From positions 1 to 43,287 of the forward strand of contig JAPYNO010000031.1 in the NCBI GenBank assembly GCA_028283025.1: a stretch of 43,287 nucleotides of DNA, in the 5' to 3' direction. The stretch is from Pseudomonadales bacterium. GTDB taxonomy: Bacteria; Pseudomonadota; Gammaproteobacteria; Pseudomonadales; Azotimanducaceae. Shown here in pieces: positions 42,800 to 43,287 of this stretch. How positions within the stretch are numbered: position 1 is the stretch's first letter; each line of letters starts with the position of its first letter. A program made the translations under genes and the position numbers. The notes beneath the pieces are model-generated. The model was not told where the DNA came from. It searched no databases and saw only the letters and a program-made list of their open reading frames with translations.

Positions 42800-43287
42800 T
42801 CAGCTGCTGTCCTGGCACCCCAGGGCAGTCCTTGTCGCGGTGGTGGTACTGAACCTGGTGCCGCCCCGCGTGCCCCAGCACATGCACTCTTTGAAGTCCT
42901 GGGGGGTGCGGGTGACGGCGAAGCAGCCGTGGCGGCTGCCGCGGGTGGCGGGGAAGTTCAGCGTGCCGTCGGCGTTGAGGTTCTGCTCGGCATTCGAGAA
43001 GGTGCCGCTGGTCTTGAAGCAGCGTCTGATTGCCGCGCCGTAGTTGTTTTCCTGAACGACCAACAGATACCGCGTGTTCTTCCTCAGGTTCCCGATGGAA
43101 ATATTCTGCGACGCGATGTTTGAGACACTGCCTGCACTGCTCCAGATATTCCGTCGCACGCCCACGCTGGTGGGCATGTTTTCCGACACGCCCACCGTCA
43201 CCTGAAAGCTATTGCTTGCGCCCGTAAGGGTGCTAAGCTGGTTCTGGGTCAGGGTCAGGGAGAAGGTCAGGCCCGTCTGTGTGGGGG
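42800..43287 (-). CDS. C-terminal part of an unknown, probably secreted protein
   Basis: An open frame enters from beyond the right window end and stops at 42800, giving about 162 residues without a start. The chain is Thr/Ser/Asn-rich (FSLTLTQNQLSTLTGASNS) with six cysteines in the C-terminal half, and a strand pattern near ISIGNLRKNTRYLLVVQEN that looks like a beta-sandwich domain. Codons are richer in C/G at third positions (AAC, ACC, GGC, CTG) than in neighbouring genes. No family was recognised. A GTG at 43201 could be a start, but the frame stays open upstream. Confidence 0.5.
   Translation of the reverse strand, partial: PTQTGLTFSLTLTQNQLSTLTGASNSFQVTVGVSENMPTSVGVRRNIWSSAGSVSNIASQNISIGNLRKNTRYLLVVQENNYGAAIRRCFKTSGTFSNAEQNLNADGTLNFPATRGSRHGCFAVTRTPQDFKECMCWGTRGGTRFSTTTATRTALGCQDSS

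Noticed and set aside
42755-43123. Plus-strand ORF of 122 aa at the right end
   Set aside because: It is Gly/Ala-rich in a way typical of a GC-rich antisense frame and lies opposite the minus-strand partial gene, whose codons look more coding-like.
1-43287. CRISPR arrays, rRNA genes, insertion sequences with transposases, phage genes
   Set aside because: No regularly spaced direct repeats, rRNA-like sequence, or transposase/integrase reading frame was recognised anywhere in the window.

Overview
The window looks like chromosomal DNA of a free-living, probably marine or aquatic gammaproteobacterium. The evidence is the conserved gene order (cmk-rpsA-ihfB-lapA; lolCDE followed by comEC; radA-dnaB-alr on one strand), an NqrM maturation protein (Na+-pumping NADH dehydrogenase), a TonB2/TtpC-type energy-transducing cluster, the GC-rich base composition (judged by eye) and lipoprotein-sorting genes. 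I cannot name the genus from sequence alone. Both window ends look unusual: a perfect nested palindrome on the left and an open partial gene of different codon style on the right. They may be contig ends or junctions.

Left region (1-10.2 kb, all minus strand): alr, a small secreted protein, a large lipoprotein subtilase, dnaB, radA, glyA, nrdR and ribD. The subtilase pair sits between alr and dnaB. The small protein looks like the missing subtilase pro-domain, encoded as a separate, overlapping gene.

Middle region (10.2-19 kb, mixed strands, accessory character): tRNA-Arg(CCG), a HupE/UreJ-like membrane protein, a lone TolC-like outer-membrane protein, a Uma2-family protein, a chloramphenicol-phosphotransferase-like kinase, a NupC nucleoside transporter, an orphan ExbD, a VapBC-like toxin-antitoxin pair, and a Type II restriction-modification pair. 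The nuclease of that pair carries the four-cysteine and D...ExQ pattern of the NotI family. A 14-bp exact direct copy of the tRNA-Arg 3' end occurs at the far side of this block, inside the last codons of amt. It could be an attachment-site pair, but no integrase is present.

Right-middle region (19-31 kb): amt (minus), then an overlapping plus-strand run apbE-nqrM-lolC-lolD-lolE, a comEC gene broken by a frameshift and probable internal deletion, a DUF2244 gene (minus), clpB, and a frameshifted, truncated amidohydrolase remnant overlapping the clpB stop.

Right region (31-42.5 kb): an SDR oxidoreductase, a dienelactone hydrolase, a six-gene TonB2 operon (DUF3450 protein, TtpC, ExbB, ExbD, TonB, TPR protein), ribE-cmk, rpsA, ihfB and lapA, with comEA convergent. 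Riboflavin genes are split between the two ends of the window (ribD at the left, ribE at the right). The last 0.8 kb holds a spacer with a polypurine tract and the C-terminal part of an unknown, high-GC3 protein that enters from beyond the window.
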